Part shown: piece by piece, positions 19,055-30,948 of the stretch | How positions within the stretch are numbered: the stretch's first letter is position 1 | Layout of the letters: each line of letters starts with the position of its first letter | The notes under the pieces: generated by a model | Seen by the model: the letters and a program-made list of their open reading frames with translations, nothing else | Database searches by the model: none | What the model was told of the DNA's origin: nothing | NCBI RefSeq assembly: GCF_001936255.1 | Contig: NZ_CP013704.1 | Coordinates: 372,001-436,000, forward strand | DNA length: 64,000 bases | Direction: 5' to 3' | Origin: Borrelia anserina Es | GTDB taxonomy: Bacteria > Spirochaetota > Spirochaetia > Borreliales > Borreliaceae | Position numbers and translations under genes: made by a program

Positions 19055-22000
19055 CTAAACTTCAGAGCTTGAATTTTCCTTCACATTAACCCTTTTATAT
19101 AAATTCATACCTGTTCCGGTAGGAATTAAATGTCCAATTACAACATTTTCCTTAAGACCTTTAAGATCATCAACACTACCTGCAATTGAAGCATCTGTTA
19201 GCACCTTAGTTGTCTCTTGGAAAGAAGCAGCTGAAATAAACGAATCAATATTAAGAGACGCCTTTGTTATTCCAATAAGAATTGGACTAGCTACTGCAGG
19301 CTCACCACCTTGCTCAATAACCCTTCTATTTTGCTCACAAAAAGTATGTTTATCCACTTTTTGATTATAAACAAAATTAGTATCACCTACAGACACAATC
19401 TTAACTTTTCTCATCATCTGCTTAATGATCACACCAATATGCTTATCATTAATACTTACACCTTGCTTTCGATAGACATCCTGAATTTCTGCTAATAAAA
19501 ACTCTTGCAAACTAATCCCACCAAGAATTTCAAGAACATCATGAGGATTAATCCTTCCATCACAAAGCATATCTCCAGCCTTAACAATATCGCCATCCCT
19601 AACTAAAAGATGTTTTCCAGCAGGAATATAATGCTTATGCTCAACTCCATACTCATCTAAAATATTAATAAGTCTTTTACCTTTCTGAATTGCTTTAAAC
19701 TGGACAACTCCACTCACCTTAGCCATCTCAGTTAAGTTCTTTGGAATTCTTGTTTCAAATAAATCATTAACTCTAGGAAGACCACCAGTAATGTCTTGAG
19801 TTTTCTCAGAACCTTTAGAAAGCTTAGCAATGACCTCTCCTATATTAATATCTTGTCCATCTTCAACTTGAAGATAAGCATCTCCAGGAAGAACATAAGA
19901 TGCAATCTCCATTCCTCTATCATTGATGATTAAAATTCTAGGATCAAGAGACTCAAAAATTTGATCTGTAATTCGCTTTTCAATATTGCCTGTTTCAAGA
20001 TTTATCTCCTCTTTAAGTGTTGTCCCTAAAATAATATCTTTAAACTTAACTTTTCCCTTAACTTCAGCAATAATTGGTTCTGCAAATGGATCAAATGTTC
20101 CAATTATACGCCCAGCTTCGATATAATCACCTACATTTATTTCAAGTCTTGTACCAGCCTTTAGAGATATTTCTTGTTCCTCAGAAACAATCATTAGTTT
20201 GTCATCTTTAATTTTAATATAACCAATATGAGATGATAACACTTCAACACCACTCTCATTTACGAATAAAGGCATTCCCTTAATTACTTTTTGAGAATCT
20301 AATACCTTAAGTTCTTTAATTCCCTTAATATCTTCCTCATGAATAACATTGATTACTTTTAAAGTTCCTTTCCTTGTAAAAAGCAACTCGCCATCAATCT
20401 GAACATTAAATCCCTCTATCCCATTAAGAATAAAAGCGTTCTTAAGTGCAATTTTATCATCTTCACTGCCAGCCTGTGCAACTCCCCCAATATGAAAAGT
20501 CCTCATGGTAAGCTGTGTTCCTGGCTGGCCTATTGACTGAGCAGCTATTATACCGACAGCTCCTCCAATATTGACAGGCCTATTATTTGAGAAATCTCGT
20601 CCATAACATTTCTGACAAACTCCATGCTCAGCCTCACAAGTCAAAACAGATCTAATTACAAGCTTGTCAATACCAATAGTTTCTAACAACTTTATTTTAT
20701 CCTCTGTAATCTCTTCATTTACATCCAAAACAATCTCACCAGTAATAGGACTTTTTATTCTCTCAATTGAATAACTTCCAACAGCCTTTTCTCTCAAAGG
20801 TTCAACTATTTCCTCTCCATTCTTTAAAGCCTCAACCTTTATACCATTAATAGTTCCACAATCTTCTATTCTAACAACAACATCTTGAGCAATATCCACT
20901 AACCGTCGCGTTAAGTACCCAGCATCTGCCGTCTTAAGAGCTGTATCAGCAAGCCCCTTCCTTGCACCATTTGTAGAAATAAAGAATTCTATGACAGATA
21001 GTCCTTCCTTAAAATTAGAAATAATTGGAAGTTCAATAATATCCCCAGAGGTTTTAGCCATTAATCCCCTCATACCTGCAAGCTGTCTTATTTGATTTCT
21101 ACTTCCACGAGCACCAGAATCAGCCATCATGTAAATTACATTAAACCCATCTTTATCTTTTTTAAGAACTTCCATCATCTTATTGGTAAGCTCTTCATTT
21201 GTTTTTGACCAAACAGAAATAACATTGTTATATCTCTCTTCTCCGGTAATAACACCTTTAGTATAATCATTCTGAATTTTTGAAATTTCTCTATTAGCCT
21301 TATCCACATATACTTTCTTCTCTTCAGGTACAATAATATCACTCATACTTATTGTACATCCAAACTTAGTAGCATATTTAAATCCAAGTTCCTTAATAAT
21401 ATCCAACATCTCAATTACAATAGAGGAACCATACACAACATAAACTTCAGAAATCAAGTTCTGTAACTCATAATCACTAAGGGTTTTATTTACAAATGAA
21501 ATCTTCCCCGGTAAAGCCTCATTAAATACAACACGTCCTGTTGTGGTTTCTATATACTCACCATCAACTTTCACATAAATCCGTGCATTATAGTCTAAAC
21601 TCTTATTATTAATTGCAAGAATAACGTGATTAAAATTAGAGAATTTACGTCCTTCTCCAACTACATTTTTTTTCTCCATAGTTAAGTAATAAAGACCTAA
21701 CACAATATCTTGAGATGGAAATACAATAGGATGACCGTTTGCAGGATTTAACAAATTATTAGTTGACAACATCAAAGCCCAACTCTCGGCCTGTGCTGCA
21801 GGTGTTAAAGGAACATGTACAGCCATCTGATCACCATCAAAATCAGCATTATATGCATGACAAACAAGAGGGTGAAGTTTAATTGCCTTTCCTTCAACTA
21901 ATACTGGTTCAAAAGCTTGTATTCCCAGCCTGTGAAGCGTTGGAGCTCTATTTAAAAGCACAGGATGCTCCTTAATAACGTTATCTAAAATCTGCCATAC

Positions 22001-23188
22001 TTCATCTACTTCTTGTTCAATTAAACTTTTTGCTCTCTTTATATTAAAAACAGATTCACTCTCAATTAATTTTCTAATTACAAATGGTTTAAAAAGTTCA
22101 AGCGCCATCTTCGCAGGAATACCACACTGATGCAACTTAAGCTCAGGTCCAACAACGATTACAGAACGGCCTGAATAATCAACTCTCTTTCCAAGAAGGT
22201 TTTGTCTAAATCTACCTTGTTTACCCTTTAATGCGTCAGAGAGAGATTTAAGAGGTCTATTGGATGTACCTTTAACAACTTTTCTCTTATGTGAATTATC
22301 AAAAAGAGAATCAACTGACTCTTGTAACATGCGCTTCTCATTTCTGACGATAATTTCAGGTGCATTAAGGAGTAGAAGTTTTCTTAACCGGTTATTCCTA
22401 TTTATTACTCTCCTATAAAGATCATTAAGATCAGAAGTTGCAAATCTTCCACCGTCAAGCTGAACCATCGGCCTAATTTCTGGAGGGATAACAGGAAGAA
22501 CATCCATAATCATCCATTCTGGCTTATTTCCAGAAACTTTAAAATTCTCAATAATTTCAAGACGCCTTAAGAGTTTTTTATCCGTTTTATCATCTTTATC
22601 GATCATTTGAAGTCTAAGCTTAGATGAAAGTTCATCAAGATCAAGATTTTCAAGTAAAGTTTTAATTGCCTCAGCACCCATTGAAGCACTAAAAGACATA
22701 CCATATCTCTCTTTTGCTTCAGAGTATTCATCTTCATTTAAAAGCTGCATCTTCTTAAGGTCAGTATCACCTGGTTCAATTACGATGTATTTTTCATAAT
22801 AAAGAATAGAGTTCAAATTAGAAGCTGTAATATCAAGTAAAAGACCAATTCTAGAAGGAATATATTTATAATACCAGATATGAGCAACAGGAGCTGAAAG
22901 TTCAATATGTCCCATCCTCTCACGCCTAACTTTAAAATGAGTCACCTCAACATTACAACGATCACAGATAATACCTTTATACCTTATTGACTTAAACTTT
23001 CCACAATAACATTCCCATTCTTTAGTTGTTCCAAAAATTCTCTCACAAAAAAGACCATCTTTCTCAGGTCTTAAAGTTCTATAATTAATAGTTTCAGATT
23101 TTTTAACTTCTCCATAAGACCAACTCCTAATCTGATCAGGAGATGCTATCTTTATTTTTATCTTTTCAAAATCTTTTATCTCTTTCAT
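19055..23188 (-). CDS. rpoC: RNA polymerase beta' subunit
   Basis: Largest catalytic subunit of RNA polymerase, 1377 residues. The N-terminal zinc site is visible as CYCGK and CDRC. The catalytic Mg loop is [13 protein letters not shown]. The trigger-loop region follows ([20 protein letters not shown]), with a second Cys cluster ([13 protein letters not shown]). It begins 14 bp after rpoB, so the two are co-translated. No insertion or truncation seen. Confidence 0.99.
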   Translation of the reverse strand: MKEIKDFEKIKIKIASPDQIRSWSYGEVKKSETINYRTLRPEKDGLFCERIFGTTKEWECYCGKFKSIRYKGIICDRCNVEVTHFKVRRERMGHIELSAPVAHIWYYKYIPSRIGLLLDITASNLNSILYYEKYIVIEPGDTDLKKMQLLNEDEYSEAKERYGMSFSASMGAEAIKTLLENLDLDELSSKLRLQMIDKDDKTDKKLLRRLEIIENFKVSGNKPEWMIMDVLPVIPPEIRPMVQLDGGRFATSDLNDLYRRVINRNNRLRKLLLLNAPEIIVRNEKRMLQESVDSLFDNSHKRKVVKGTSNRPLKSLSDALKGKQGRFRQNLLGKRVDYSGRSVIVVGPELKLHQCGIPAKMALELFKPFVIRKLIESESVFNIKRAKSLIEQEVDEVWQILDNVIKEHPVLLNRAPTLHRLGIQAFEPVLVEGKAIKLHPLVCHAYNADFDGDQMAVHVPLTPAAQAESWALMLSTNNLLNPANGHPIVFPSQDIVLGLYYLTMEKKNVVGEGRKFSNFNHVILAINNKSLDYNARIYVKVDGEYIETTTGRVVFNEALPGKISFVNKTLSDYELQNLISEVYVVYGSSIVIEMLDIIKELGFKYATKFGCTISMSDIIVPEEKKVYVDKANREISKIQNDYTKGVITGEERYNNVISVWSKTNEELTNKMMEVLKKDKDGFNVIYMMADSGARGSRNQIRQLAGMRGLMAKTSGDIIELPIISNFKEGLSVIEFFISTNGARKGLADTALKTADAGYLTRRLVDIAQDVVVRIEDCGTINGIKVEALKNGEEIVEPLREKAVGSYSIERIKSPITGEIVLDVNEEITEDKIKLLETIGIDKLVIRSVLTCEAEHGVCQKCYGRDFSNNRPVNIGGAVGIIAAQSIGQPGTQLTMRTFHIGGVAQAGSEDDKIALKNAFILNGIEGFNVQIDGELLFTRKGTLKVINVIHEEDIKGIKELKVLDSQKVIKGMPLFVNESGVEVLSSHIGYIKIKDDKLMIVSEEQEISLKAGTRLEINVGDYIEAGRIIGTFDPFAEPIIAEVKGKVKFKDIILGTTLKEEINLETGNIEKRITDQIFESLDPRILIINDRGMEIASYVLPGDAYLQVEDGQDINIGEVIAKLSKGSEKTQDITGGLPRVNDLFETRIPKNLTEMAKVSGVVQFKAIQKGKRLINILDEYGVEHKHYIPAGKHLLVRDGDIVKAGDMLCDGRINPHDVLEILGGISLQEFLLAEIQDVYRKQGVSINDKHIGVIIKQMMRKVKIVSVGDTNFVYNQKVDKHTFCEQNRRVIEQGGEPAVASPILIGITKASLNIDSFISAASFQETTKVLTDASIAGSVDDLKGLKENVVIGHLIPTGTGMNLYKRVNVKENSSSEV

Positions 23189-23202
23189 AAAACCCTCAAA
23201 AC

Positions 23203-26200
23203 CTAAGTCTTATTAATTAATTCCTCTTCTTTTTCTGTTAAAGGAATTTGATTACTCTTATCATCATAAATTGACAAATCAAAACCAAGACCTCTTAGTT
23301 CCTGCATTAAGACATTGAAAGACTCAGGAATTCCAGATACATTGGTAGGAATACCTTTAACAATATTTTCATATATCTTAACCCTACCTGACATATCATC
23401 TGATTTTACCGTTAATAGCTCTTGAAGAGTATGAGCAGCTCCGTAAGCTTCAAGTGCCCAAACTTCCATCTCTCCAAGTCTTTGACCACCAAACTGCGCC
23501 TTTCCTCCAAGAGGTTGTTGAGATACAAGTGAATAAGGTCCCGTAGACCTTGCATGCATCTTATCGTCAACAAGGTGATGAAGTTTAAGCATATATATAA
23601 CTCCAACCATCACCTCATTTTCAAATGGCTCTCCTGTATAACCATCATATAAAACTGCTTTTGATGTTTCATTAAATCCGGCCTTTTTCAACTTTTCTTG
23701 AATGCATTCATTTGTAGCAGACTCAAAAACAGGAACATTATAATACTCACCAAGATATTTACCAGCAAGACCAAGCTGAGACTCCATTAATTGTCCAATA
23801 TTCATACGAGATGGAACCCCTAGAGGATTCAAACATATATCAAGAGGAGTTCCATCTGCAAGATATGGCATATCTTCAACAGGAAGAATCTTTGCAACTA
23901 CACCCTTATTTCCATGCCTCCCTGCCATTTTATCACCTTCTTTAAGTTTCCTTTTCTTAGCAACATAAACCTTCAATATCTCATCAACACCAGGCGGAAG
24001 GTTACCAACATCCTCCTTAGTAATTCTTTGAACATCAATTACAGTACCTTCAGTACCATGTGGAACTTTGAGTGAATTATTCTTAACATCTTTTGCTTTC
24101 TCTCCAAAAATGGATGTCAAAAGCTTAAATTCAGGAGTAATATCTCCCTCTGATTTTGGCGTAACCTTACCAATCAAAATGTCACCCGGCTTTACATAAG
24201 TTCCTATGCGTACAATTCCATTTTCATCAAGTTTATTTAATATCTTTCCACTAACATTGGGAATATCAGCTGTAACTTTCTCAGGTCCAAGTTTAGTTTC
24301 CCTTACCTCAATACTAAATTCTTTGATATGAATCGAGGTGTAAAGGTCTTCCTTTACAATCCTCTCAGAGATTAATATAGCATCCTCATAATTAAATCCA
24401 TTCCAAGGAATGAATCCAACTAATAGATTATTTCCAAGCGCCAGCTCTCCATACCTAGTAGCAGGACCATCAGCTATTATCTCATCCTTATCAACTACCT
24501 GACCCTCTTTAACTAAAACTGAATGATTAAAAGAAGTATCTTGATTGGTCCTATCATACTTTGCAAGTTCATATTCATCCAAATCATTTTCATCAAGCAT
24601 GTTATCAGGCCTGATCACTATTTTTTGGCTAGTTGCTAATACAACTATACCTGATCTTTTGGCCTTAACAACAACACCAGAATCCTTTGCAACTATCCTT
24701 TCCATACCAGTACCAACAATAGGTGGTTGTGGAAATAGCAAGGGCACTGCTTGACGTTGCATATTTGAACCCATAAGAGCACGATTTGCATCATTATGTT
24801 CAAGAAAAGGTATTAATGCTGAAGAAACAGAAATTAATTGTCTAGGCGAAACATCCATATAATCAATATTCTTAGGAATCATTGTAGTATAATCACCAGA
24901 CACTCTAACAGAAATTAGATCATTAATGTAGTTATCTTCAGAATTAACAGCAGCATTCGCCTGAGCAATACATTTTTTTTCCTCATCAATCGCAGATAAA
25001 TATTCGATTTCATCAGTAATCTTACCGTTAACCACCTTTCTATAAGGGGTTTCTAAAAACCCATAATCATTTACCCTTGCATAAGTAGCCAAAGAAACAA
25101 TAAGACCAATATTTGGCCCCTCAGGAGTCTCAATAGGACACATTCGGCCATAATGAGTATAATGCACATCTCTTACTTCAAAACCTGCGCGATCCCTTGA
25201 AAGTCCCCCAGGACCCAAAGCATTAAGACGCCTTTTATGTGTTAATTCAGCTAAAGGATTAACCTGATCCATAAATTGTGAAAGCTGACTGGTTGCAAAA
25301 AATTCTTTGACAGCAGAAACAATAGGTTTAACACTTATTAATTCTTGGGGTTTAAGATTAAACACTTCTTTATTAGACATTCTATCCTTCGCAATTTTTT
25401 CTACTCTGGCCATTGCACCTTTATATATATTCGTAAGCAACTCACCAACAGAACGAACTCTTCTATTTCCAAGATGATCAATATCATAAAGAACATCATG
25501 ACCATCATATATTCTTAAAAGATGAGATATAGTATTTACTATATCTGTAATAGTAAGAACTGAGGTTGTTAAGTCATCAAGACCAAACTTTTTAGAAAGC
25601 TTATATCGTCCTACACGACCAAGATCATATCTCTTCTCTGAAAAAAATACAGTTCTTAAATCATTCTCAGCACTATCAATAGATATGGGCTCACCAGGCA
25701 AAAGCACACTATAAACTGCAAGCATCACAGATTCCCTTGAAAGCTCTTTAAATCCATCCTTTAAAGAAAAGTAGGCATCTTCTTTCTCAAAACAATTCAA
25801 AATGACATCAGAGCTAATAAAATGTTTACCAGGAACACTATCATATCCATCAAAATCAATAAGATCTATTTCTTTTAGACCACTTTGTAAGAAATCTTCA
25901 ACATCTTGCAAAGTTATCTTATCACCCGCCCGATAAGTCATATTTTCTTTTATAGTAATGTTAACTGCTAAATATTGCCCTGTAATTTCTCTTTTGGCAT
26001 CTTCATTTACTTCAATTCTCCTAACCTTATAAAAAGTTTCAATTATTTTTTCTCTAGTATCAAGACCTAAAGCTCTTAAAAAGAGCGTAACAAGTATTCT
26101 CTTTTTTCTATCTATCTTAACATAAAGGTAATCTCTCTTTGAATCTATTTCGAACTCCAACCAAGAACCACGATAAGGAATAATACGAGCATAATACAAA

Positions 26201-26670
26201 TCTTTTTCTTTGTAAAAAACAACCCCAGGAGACCTATGAATTTGCGATACAATTACCCTTTCAGCACCATTAACAATAAATGTTCCTCTGTCAGTCATCA
26301 AAGGAATAGTCCCCATATAGACATCCTTTTGTCTTATTTCTCCTGTTGTTAAAAACTGCAAATTTAATCTTATCTTTAAAACAGCCTCATAACTTTGCCC
26401 CTTTCTCTTGCACTCTTTTTCAGTAAAACTAATAGAATCATACTCAACATAATATTTTTCATATTCAAGCACAACTTCACCATTGCCACTTTTAATAGGA
26501 AAAACATCTCTAAAAACGGATTCAAGGCCTTCATTAAGCAAAGGCTTATTATTTTTTAATCTCTCAAGTTGTAAAAATTTCTCATAAGAACTTAATTGTA
26601 TTTCTATTAGGTCAGGTAAGTCTAAGATTTCTTTGGCCTTTCCTTGTCCTAGATGAACTCTTTTTATCAT
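23203..26670 (-). CDS. rpoB: RNA polymerase beta subunit
   Basis: 1155-residue beta subunit. The rifampicin-pocket region is clear ([13 protein letters not shown], then [20 protein letters not shown]). The residue equivalent to E. coli Ser531 is Asn ([10 protein letters not shown]), the substitution held responsible for intrinsic rifampicin resistance in Borrelia. Downstream conserved blocks include [26 protein letters not shown] and [25 protein letters not shown]. It follows rplL by 84 bp, which include a hairpin. Confidence 0.99.
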   Translation of the reverse strand: MIKRVHLGQGKAKEILDLPDLIEIQLSSYEKFLQLERLKNNKPLLNEGLESVFRDVFPIKSGNGEVVLEYEKYYVEYDSISFTEKECKRKGQSYEAVLKIRLNLQFLTTGEIRQKDVYMGTIPLMTDRGTFIVNGAERVIVSQIHRSPGVVFYKEKDLYYARIIPYRGSWLEFEIDSKRDYLYVKIDRKKRILVTLFLRALGLDTREKIIETFYKVRRIEVNEDAKREITGQYLAVNITIKENMTYRAGDKITLQDVEDFLQSGLKEIDLIDFDGYDSVPGKHFISSDVILNCFEKEDAYFSLKDGFKELSRESVMLAVYSVLLPGEPISIDSAENDLRTVFFSEKRYDLGRVGRYKLSKKFGLDDLTTSVLTITDIVNTISHLLRIYDGHDVLYDIDHLGNRRVRSVGELLTNIYKGAMARVEKIAKDRMSNKEVFNLKPQELISVKPIVSAVKEFFATSQLSQFMDQVNPLAELTHKRRLNALGPGGLSRDRAGFEVRDVHYTHYGRMCPIETPEGPNIGLIVSLATYARVNDYGFLETPYRKVVNGKITDEIEYLSAIDEEKKCIAQANAAVNSEDNYINDLISVRVSGDYTTMIPKNIDYMDVSPRQLISVSSALIPFLEHNDANRALMGSNMQRQAVPLLFPQPPIVGTGMERIVAKDSGVVVKAKRSGIVVLATSQKIVIRPDNMLDENDLDEYELAKYDRTNQDTSFNHSVLVKEGQVVDKDEIIADGPATRYGELALGNNLLVGFIPWNGFNYEDAILISERIVKEDLYTSIHIKEFSIEVRETKLGPEKVTADIPNVSGKILNKLDENGIVRIGTYVKPGDILIGKVTPKSEGDITPEFKLLTSIFGEKAKDVKNNSLKVPHGTEGTVIDVQRITKEDVGNLPPGVDEILKVYVAKKRKLKEGDKMAGRHGNKGVVAKILPVEDMPYLADGTPLDICLNPLGVPSRMNIGQLMESQLGLAGKYLGEYYNVPVFESATNECIQEKLKKAGFNETSKAVLYDGYTGEPFENEVMVGVIYMLKLHHLVDDKMHARSTGPYSLVSQQPLGGKAQFGGQRLGEMEVWALEAYGAAHTLQELLTVKSDDMSGRVKIYENIVKGIPTNVSGIPESFNVLMQELRGLGFDLSIYDDKSNQIPLTEKEEELINKT

Positions 26671-26700
26671 TGAAAGACTCCTTTTTTAAGACACAACAAA

Positions 26701-26725
26701 CCACATGCCAATAAATGACATGTGG
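26701..26725 (-). terminator. Possible attenuator hairpin between rplL and rpoB
   Basis: CCACATG (26725-26719 on the minus strand) pairs with CATGTGG (26707-26701) across an 11-nt loop, followed by TTTGTTG. The U-run is weak. A partial terminator in this gap is known in other bacteria, where it sets the ratio of ribosomal protein to polymerase; the match here is by position only. Confidence 0.4.
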
Positions 26726-26754
26726 AATAATAAATTTGGCATATTGCTAATGTT

Positions 26755-27129
26755 TTATTTAATTTCAACTTTTGCACCAATTGCTTCTAGTTTCTTCTTT
26801 ATTTCCTCAGCATCCGCTTTTGAAACACCTTCTTTAACTGCCTTAGGAGCAGCTTCAACTAAGGCTTTAGCTTCGCCAAGTCCAAGTCCAGTAATAGTTC
26901 TTACTTCTTTAATAACGTTTATTTTACTGTCTCCAAAAGAAATAAGCATTACATCAAATTCTGTCTGCTCTTCAGCACCATCAGCATCAAGACCACCAGG
27001 CCCAGCAGCAACTGCAACTGCAGCAGCAGTAACCCCAAATTTTTCCTCAATAGCTGTTATAAGCTCAACAACTTCAGCTGTTTTAGCTTCCTCAAGCCAT
27101 GTTAAAATATCTTCTTTACTTAGTGACAT
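26755..27129 (-). CDS. rplL: 50S ribosomal protein L7/L12
   Basis: Stalk protein that recruits translation GTPases. The 124 residues have an N-terminal dimerisation domain, an Ala/Gly/Val-rich hinge ([12 protein letters not shown]) and the C-terminal domain ending [17 protein letters not shown]. Follows rplJ in the usual order. Confidence 0.98.
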   Translation of the reverse strand: MSLSKEDILTWLEEAKTAEVVELITAIEEKFGVTAAAVAVAAGPGGLDADGAEEQTEFDVMLISFGDSKINVIKEVRTITGLGLGEAKALVEAAPKAVKEGVSKADAEEIKKKLEAIGAKVEIK

Positions 27130-27201
27130 ATTAACTTAACTCCTTTTATATTATTTTAAACAGTGATAGCATGCACTCTGTTAAGACTAACACTGTTATG
27201 A

Positions 27202-27690
27202 TTAAACTTTAGCATCAGATAAAGCCTTCAAAGTTCTCGCAAGCTTTGAAATTGGTGCCTTAAGCACACTCATAAATAAAGAAATGGCTTCTTTCTTGGT
27301 CGGAAGTTTACTATACGCATTAAGCTTAACCTCATCATAAACCTCTCCTAAAACAAAGCCTCCCTTAACCTTTAAAGTACTAGTTTTCGTAAACTCGTAA
27401 AAAATTTTTGCAATCACATTAGCCTCATCAATAGCAGTAACAACAGCTGTCGGTCCTAAAAGATAAGAATCAAGATCTTTAATATGTTTGTCTTTTAAAA
27501 CCCGCTTCATTATATTATTTTTTACAACTTTTAACTCACCTTTTTCACTTTCAACTCTATTTCTCAACTCAGTAAGTTCTGCTACTGTTAATCCCCTATA
27601 ATCTAGAAAAAAAATATTATCCTTACCATCTAAAAACTCTTTCAATGAATTAAACATTTCAACCTTTTTAGGATTTATCTTTACATGCAT
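27202..27690 (-). CDS. rplJ: 50S ribosomal protein L10
   Basis: Base of the ribosomal stalk; binds L7/L12 dimers through its C-terminal helix and often represses its own operon. The 162-residue protein has the typical [16 protein letters not shown] segment and a C-terminal helix ([15 protein letters not shown]). Its ATG lies 10 bp beyond the rplA stop. Confidence 0.97.
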   Translation of the reverse strand: MHVKINPKKVEMFNSLKEFLDGKDNIFFLDYRGLTVAELTELRNRVESEKGELKVVKNNIMKRVLKDKHIKDLDSYLLGPTAVVTAIDEANVIAKIFYEFTKTSTLKVKGGFVLGEVYDEVKLNAYSKLPTKKEAISLFMSVLKAPISKLARTLKALSDAKV

Positions 27691-27700
27691 AACTCAACTC

Positions 27701-28375
27701 CTAAACAAAATCAATCTTTACAGAAGGCCCCATGGTAGACGAAAGATAAACACTATCCACAAAAGTACCCTTTAAATCACTCGGACGCCTTTTAAGTAAT
27801 TCTTTAATGAATTCATCATAATTTTCCTTTATCTTCTTGTTATCCATAGAAGACTTACCAACAGAAAAATTGATCACACCATTTTTAGTTGCCCTAAATT
27901 CTGTACGTCCTTTCTTAAGACTACCTATAGTACTCTTTAAATCATTTGTAATCGTTTGCGTCTTAGGATTTGGCATCAATCCCCGCTTACCCAAAATAGG
28001 ACCAAGCTTCCCCACATCCTTCATCATATCAGGGGTTGCAACAACAATATCAAAAGAAGTAAAACCTCCTTTAATCTTATTAATAAGATCATCATCTCCA
28101 ACATAAGCAGCGCCAGCTTCCCTTGCCTCCTCAGCTTTATCACCCTTTGCAAAAACAAGTATTCGTTTCTCTTTCATAAACTGATTTGGCAAAACAACTG
28201 TATCTCTAACTGTATGATTCTTCTTTAAATTAAGATTAACAGATACATCTATGGTCTCATCAAACTTAACAAATGTAATTTCCTTTAATAAGGATATTGC
28301 CTCATCTACACTGTAAGATTTACGCTTATCTATCTTAGATAGCGCTTGAATATATTTCTTTCCACTCTTAGCCAT
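27701..28375 (-). CDS. rplA: 50S ribosomal protein L1
   Basis: Protein of the L1 stalk and, in many bacteria, a translational repressor of rplK-rplA. The 224 residues contain [15 protein letters not shown] and [15 protein letters not shown], both typical. Its start codon overlaps the rplK stop by one base (TAATG). Confidence 0.98.
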   Translation of the reverse strand: MAKSGKKYIQALSKIDKRKSYSVDEAISLLKEITFVKFDETIDVSVNLNLKKNHTVRDTVVLPNQFMKEKRILVFAKGDKAEEAREAGAAYVGDDDLINKIKGGFTSFDIVVATPDMMKDVGKLGPILGKRGLMPNPKTQTITNDLKSTIGSLKKGRTEFRATKNGVINFSVGKSSMDNKKIKENYDEFIKELLKRRPSDLKGTFVDSVYLSSTMGPSVKIDFV

Positions 28376-28809
28376 TATTTTTCCACCTCAACACCCATAG
28401 AACGAGCACTTCCTGCAATAATTTTAAACGCTGCCAGTTCAGTTTTTGCATTCAAATCAGGCATTTTAAGCCTTGCAATTTCCATTACTTTTTCTTTTGA
28501 TATAATACCAACTTTTTCTGTGTTTGATTTTTTAGAACCTGTCTCTATTCCAACAGCCCTCTTAATCAAAACTGAAGCTGGTGGAGTTTTTACAATAAAT
28601 GAAAAACTCTTATCGCTGTAAACAGTAATAATAACAGGCACAACAATCCCTGGCTCCATCTTAGCCGTTCTCTCATTAAATTCCTTAACAAATTGAGGAC
28701 CACTAACACCATGAGGCCCAAGAGCTTGACCTATCTTAGCTCCTGGAGCGGCTTGAGCAGCCGGAACCTGAAGCTTAATCCAAGCAATTCCTCTCTTTTT
28801 CTTAGACAT
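28375..28809 (-). CDS. rplK: 50S ribosomal protein L11
   Basis: GTPase-centre protein of 144 residues. The ATG at 28807-28809 ([17 protein letters not shown]) has AAGGAG about 9 bases upstream; three upstream codons in frame are not needed. Segments [14 protein letters not shown] and [12 protein letters not shown] are diagnostic. Confidence 0.98.
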   Translation of the reverse strand: MSKKKRGIAWIKLQVPAAQAAPGAKIGQALGPHGVSGPQFVKEFNERTAKMEPGIVVPVIITVYSDKSFSFIVKTPPASVLIKRAVGIETGSKKSNTEKVGIISKEKVMEIARLKMPDLNAKTELAAFKIIAGSARSMGVEVEK

Positions 28810-28877
28810 AAATAACAACTCCTTATGGTAATAACGCCCTTAAGCTCCCATTAATTTTGATTAATATTATTTAATTA

Positions 28878-29432
28878 CTAAATTTTTTCTATATGCTGAA
28901 AGTCAACTTCAACAGGAGTTGATCTCCCAAAAATTTGAACCGCAACTTTCAATTTTTTCTTTTCATAATCAATAGATCCAATGACACCCTCAAACGAATC
29001 AAAAGGTCCTCCCTTAATTCTAACTCTCTCACCCTCTTCAAAATCATAAAGTATAAAAATAGACTTATCTGCCTTAATCTCGCCAGTAAGCATAAAAACA
29101 TTTTTAACTTCTTCATCGCTAATTGGAAGAGGTTTTTGTTCTTTATTGGTGCCAACAAAATTCACAACACCTGGAATCTTAATAATTCTAGCTACTGTAC
29201 TCCTCCAGTCCTGCTCAGGAAGGTCTAACTCAATAAGAATATATCCTGGCCAAATTTTCCTTTCCCGTATCCGCTTTTTTCCATTCTTTATCTCTTCTAC
29301 CCTTTCAATAGGAGCCTTAACATCTAGAACATCATTACCAAAAACACCTTCATTGATTAAAAGTCTTATCTCTTGTTCTATTTTTTTCTCATATTGAGAA
29401 AAAGTTTGCAATACATACCAGGCCCTGGACAT
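28878..29432 (-). CDS. nusG: Transcription termination/antitermination factor NusG
   Basis: 184-residue NusG with an N-terminal NGN domain (RAWYVLQTFSQYEKK, WPGYILIELDL) and a C-terminal KOW domain (EGERVRIKGGPFDSFEG). It starts 9 bp after secE with AAGGAAAG as ribosome-binding site and precedes rplK by 68 bp, as in most bacteria. Confidence 0.98.
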   Translation of the reverse strand: MSRAWYVLQTFSQYEKKIEQEIRLLINEGVFGNDVLDVKAPIERVEEIKNGKKRIRERKIWPGYILIELDLPEQDWRSTVARIIKIPGVVNFVGTNKEQKPLPISDEEVKNVFMLTGEIKADKSIFILYDFEEGERVRIKGGPFDSFEGVIGSIDYEKKKLKVAVQIFGRSTPVEVDFQHIEKI

Positions 29433-29441
29433 ACACTTTCC

Positions 29442-29612
29442 TTAAAATACATAAGTTATAGCGAGATACATAATATAGTCTACTATACCTAAAAAAATAG
29501 AAATGAAAACAACCAACCAAAAAACTTGTTTTCCGCTGCTCATTACCTCACTATATTTAGGCCATGTTATTTTTTTAAGTTCTAAAACACTTTCCTTAAC
29601 AAATTTAAACAT
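29442..29612 (-). CDS. secE: Preprotein translocase subunit SecE
   Basis: A 56-residue protein that I translated directly. It begins MFKFVKESVLELKKITWPK, which contains the amphipathic SecE helix and the conserved TWP motif. A single transmembrane helix follows (about residues 30-53). It is the essential small subunit that clamps SecY. Gene order rpmG, tRNA-Trp, secE, nusG supports the call. Short length is normal for the single-helix SecE form. Confidence 0.95.
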   Translation of the reverse strand: MFKFVKESVLELKKITWPKYSEVMSSGKQVFWLVVFISIFLGIVDYIMYLAITYVF

Positions 29613-29642
29613 TTAAAAGCCTCTCTTTAACAATACAAACAA

Positions 29643-29715
29643 CAGGCCAGGAGGGATTCGAACCCCCAACAAGCGGTTTTGGAGACCACTGTTCTACCAT
29701 TAGAACTACTGACCT
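29643..29715 (-). tRNA. tRNA-Trp (CCA anticodon)
   Basis: Minus-strand cloverleaf: acceptor AGGTCAG pairs with CTGGCCT (one G-U), T-loop GGTTCGAATCC, and anticodon loop CTCCAAA with CCA at 29682-29680. It lies between rpmG and secE, inside the operon. Confidence 0.95.
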
Positions 29716-29725
29716 ATTACTCTAA

Positions 29726-29905
29726 TTATTTTATTTTACCTTCTTTATGAAGAGTATGTCTCCTAAGAATTGGACAATACTTCATTAACTCTAATTTTTC
29801 TTGCTTATTACGTCTATTCTTAGTAGTCGTATAATTTCTAATTCCTGTTTCTTCACATACTAAAGCTATAAGCTCGACAGCACCTTTGCCTTTTTTCTTG
29901 CCCAT
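29726..29905 (-). CDS. rpmG: 50S ribosomal protein L33
   Basis: 59-residue L33, starting [15 protein letters not shown] at the ATG 29903-29905. The frame runs upstream into tRNA-Thr, which is not coding. Segments [12 protein letters not shown] and [13 protein letters not shown] identify it. The zinc-ribbon cysteine pairs are not all present: only one Cys remains in the C-terminal YCPILRRH, where C+ forms have CxxC, so this is a C- type L33. Sits between two tRNA genes. Confidence 0.96.
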   Translation of the reverse strand: MGKKKGKGAVELIALVCEETGIRNYTTTKNRRNKQEKLELMKYCPILRRHTLHKEGKIK

Positions 29906-29926
29906 AATAACACTCCTGACTATAAA

Positions 29927-29998
29927 AGCCCTCAATCGGACTTGAACCGACGACCGCCACCTTACCATGGTGGTGCTCTACCTCTGAGCTATAAGGGC
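29927..29998 (-). tRNA. tRNA-Thr (GGT anticodon)
   Basis: Minus-strand cloverleaf: acceptor GCCCTTA pairs with TGAGGGC, D-arm AGCTCAGAGGTAGAGC, anticodon stem CCACC/GGTGG with loop ATGGTAA (anticodon GGT), T-loop GGTTCAAGTCC. It is the first gene of the tRNA-rpmG-tRNA-secE-nusG-rpl-rpo array. Confidence 0.95.
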
Positions 29999-30008
29999 AT
30001 TCCTTCCC

Positions 30009-30036
30009 TTTATAATAAACTCTTATATCATGTTAA
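30009..30036 (-). promoter_or_regulatory. Promoter of the tRNA-Thr/rpmG/secE/nusG/rpl/rpo array
   Basis: TTAACA (30036-30031), 16-bp spacer and TATAAA (30014-30009) on the minus strand. The -10 ends 10 bp before the tRNA-Thr 5' end, a typical distance for a tRNA transcription start. It is the only clear promoter upstream of the long ribosomal/polymerase array. Confidence 0.6.
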
Positions 30037-30085
30037 TTTATTATATAAAAAAAGACAAGCCCCCCCAAACTATATTTCTAAACTC

Positions 30086-30937
30086 TTATTTAATAATAAC
30101 AAGCTTACCTTCCCTTAAAAGATTAACATTATCATTATCTGAAAATATCTTACTAATAGAATATTTATCAAGTATGATATCTGAATGATTTTTACCATAA
30201 ACTCCTTTGGCGATTAATCTTAAAGGATAATTCCCAACTCTATCCTTATTTTTGTAAAATATGTCATTTGTATATTCAAGCATTCCCCATTTCCTAAGTG
30301 CATCTGGATCAACCATTCTTTTATCAAAGTAAAGCTTGATATCTTCATTATAAATTTTAATAAAGAACGCATCTGTTAACTTCACAACATCACCTGAGGA
30401 AGATTTATAATCATCACCTGCATAAATAATAATTCCCGTATAAACAGTCTTATTAACATTAGTATTTATTAATGGATAAAAAACTCTATAAGGCTTACTA
30501 TGAGAGAAAAACAAGTCTATAAAATCAGGAAAAATACAAAGTTCATATCTAACAGTTATATTTTTCAAATCTTCTGAATACTTAGTATATCCTCTTTTTA
30601 AAATACTATCAAGTCCTGAAAAATAAAGTATTAAATGAGGATCAGAATCAAAATAATCTTTAAAACTATTATCAGAATCAATTATCATTTCAAAAAGAGA
30701 CTGCCTTATTAAAGTATCTTTAAAATCATTAACGCTAAACACCAATTTAGATGTAGTATCAAACCCAACTTTACCAAATCTATCCTCATCTACTAGTTTA
30801 ATAATATCAAAATAAATGACCTTCGTATCCCAATCAATTATTCTCTTTATACTCGACTTCGATACAGAATCATTTATAACAGAAACATTAGAATAAAATA
30901 AAAATAAAAAATTCAAAAGACTATTAAGCAAATTCAC
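30086..30937 (-). CDS. Hypothetical exported protein, 283 aa
   Basis: Not recognised by function; a conserved-position Borrelia gene. The frame opens at 30985 inside the upstream gene, but a GTG at 30935-30937 with GGGAGA six bases upstream gives MNLLNSLLNFLFLFYSNVSV, a plausible signal peptide. The mature part is mainly beta-type, with repeated aromatic residues and many Asp/Lys (e.g. IDWDTKVIYFDIIKLVD, YTGIIIYAGDDYKSSSG). No membrane segment apart from the signal. It follows the TPR-like gene by 11 bp, so the two are probably an operon and may act together in the periplasm. Confidence 0.75.
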   Translation of the reverse strand: MNLLNSLLNFLFLFYSNVSVINDSVSKSSIKRIIDWDTKVIYFDIIKLVDEDRFGKVGFDTTSKLVFSVNDFKDTLIRQSLFEMIIDSDNSFKDYFDSDPHLILYFSGLDSILKRGYTKYSEDLKNITVRYELCIFPDFIDLFFSHSKPYRVFYPLINTNVNKTVYTGIIIYAGDDYKSSSGDVVKLTDAFFIKIYNEDIKLYFDKRMVDPDALRKWGMLEYTNDIFYKNKDRVGNYPLRLIAKGVYGKNHSDIILDKYSISKIFSDNDNVNLLREGKLVIIK

Positions 30938-30948
30938 ATTAAATCTCC

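Noticed and set aside
26705-27139. 144-aa ORF opposite rplL
   Set aside because: Shadow of the Ala-rich rplL coding sequence; no ribosome-binding site and no family features.
27159-27196. Inverted repeat CAGTG/CACTG between rplJ and rplL
   Set aside because: Only 7 bp of stem with a loop of over 20 nt and no U-run; not strong enough to call an attenuator.
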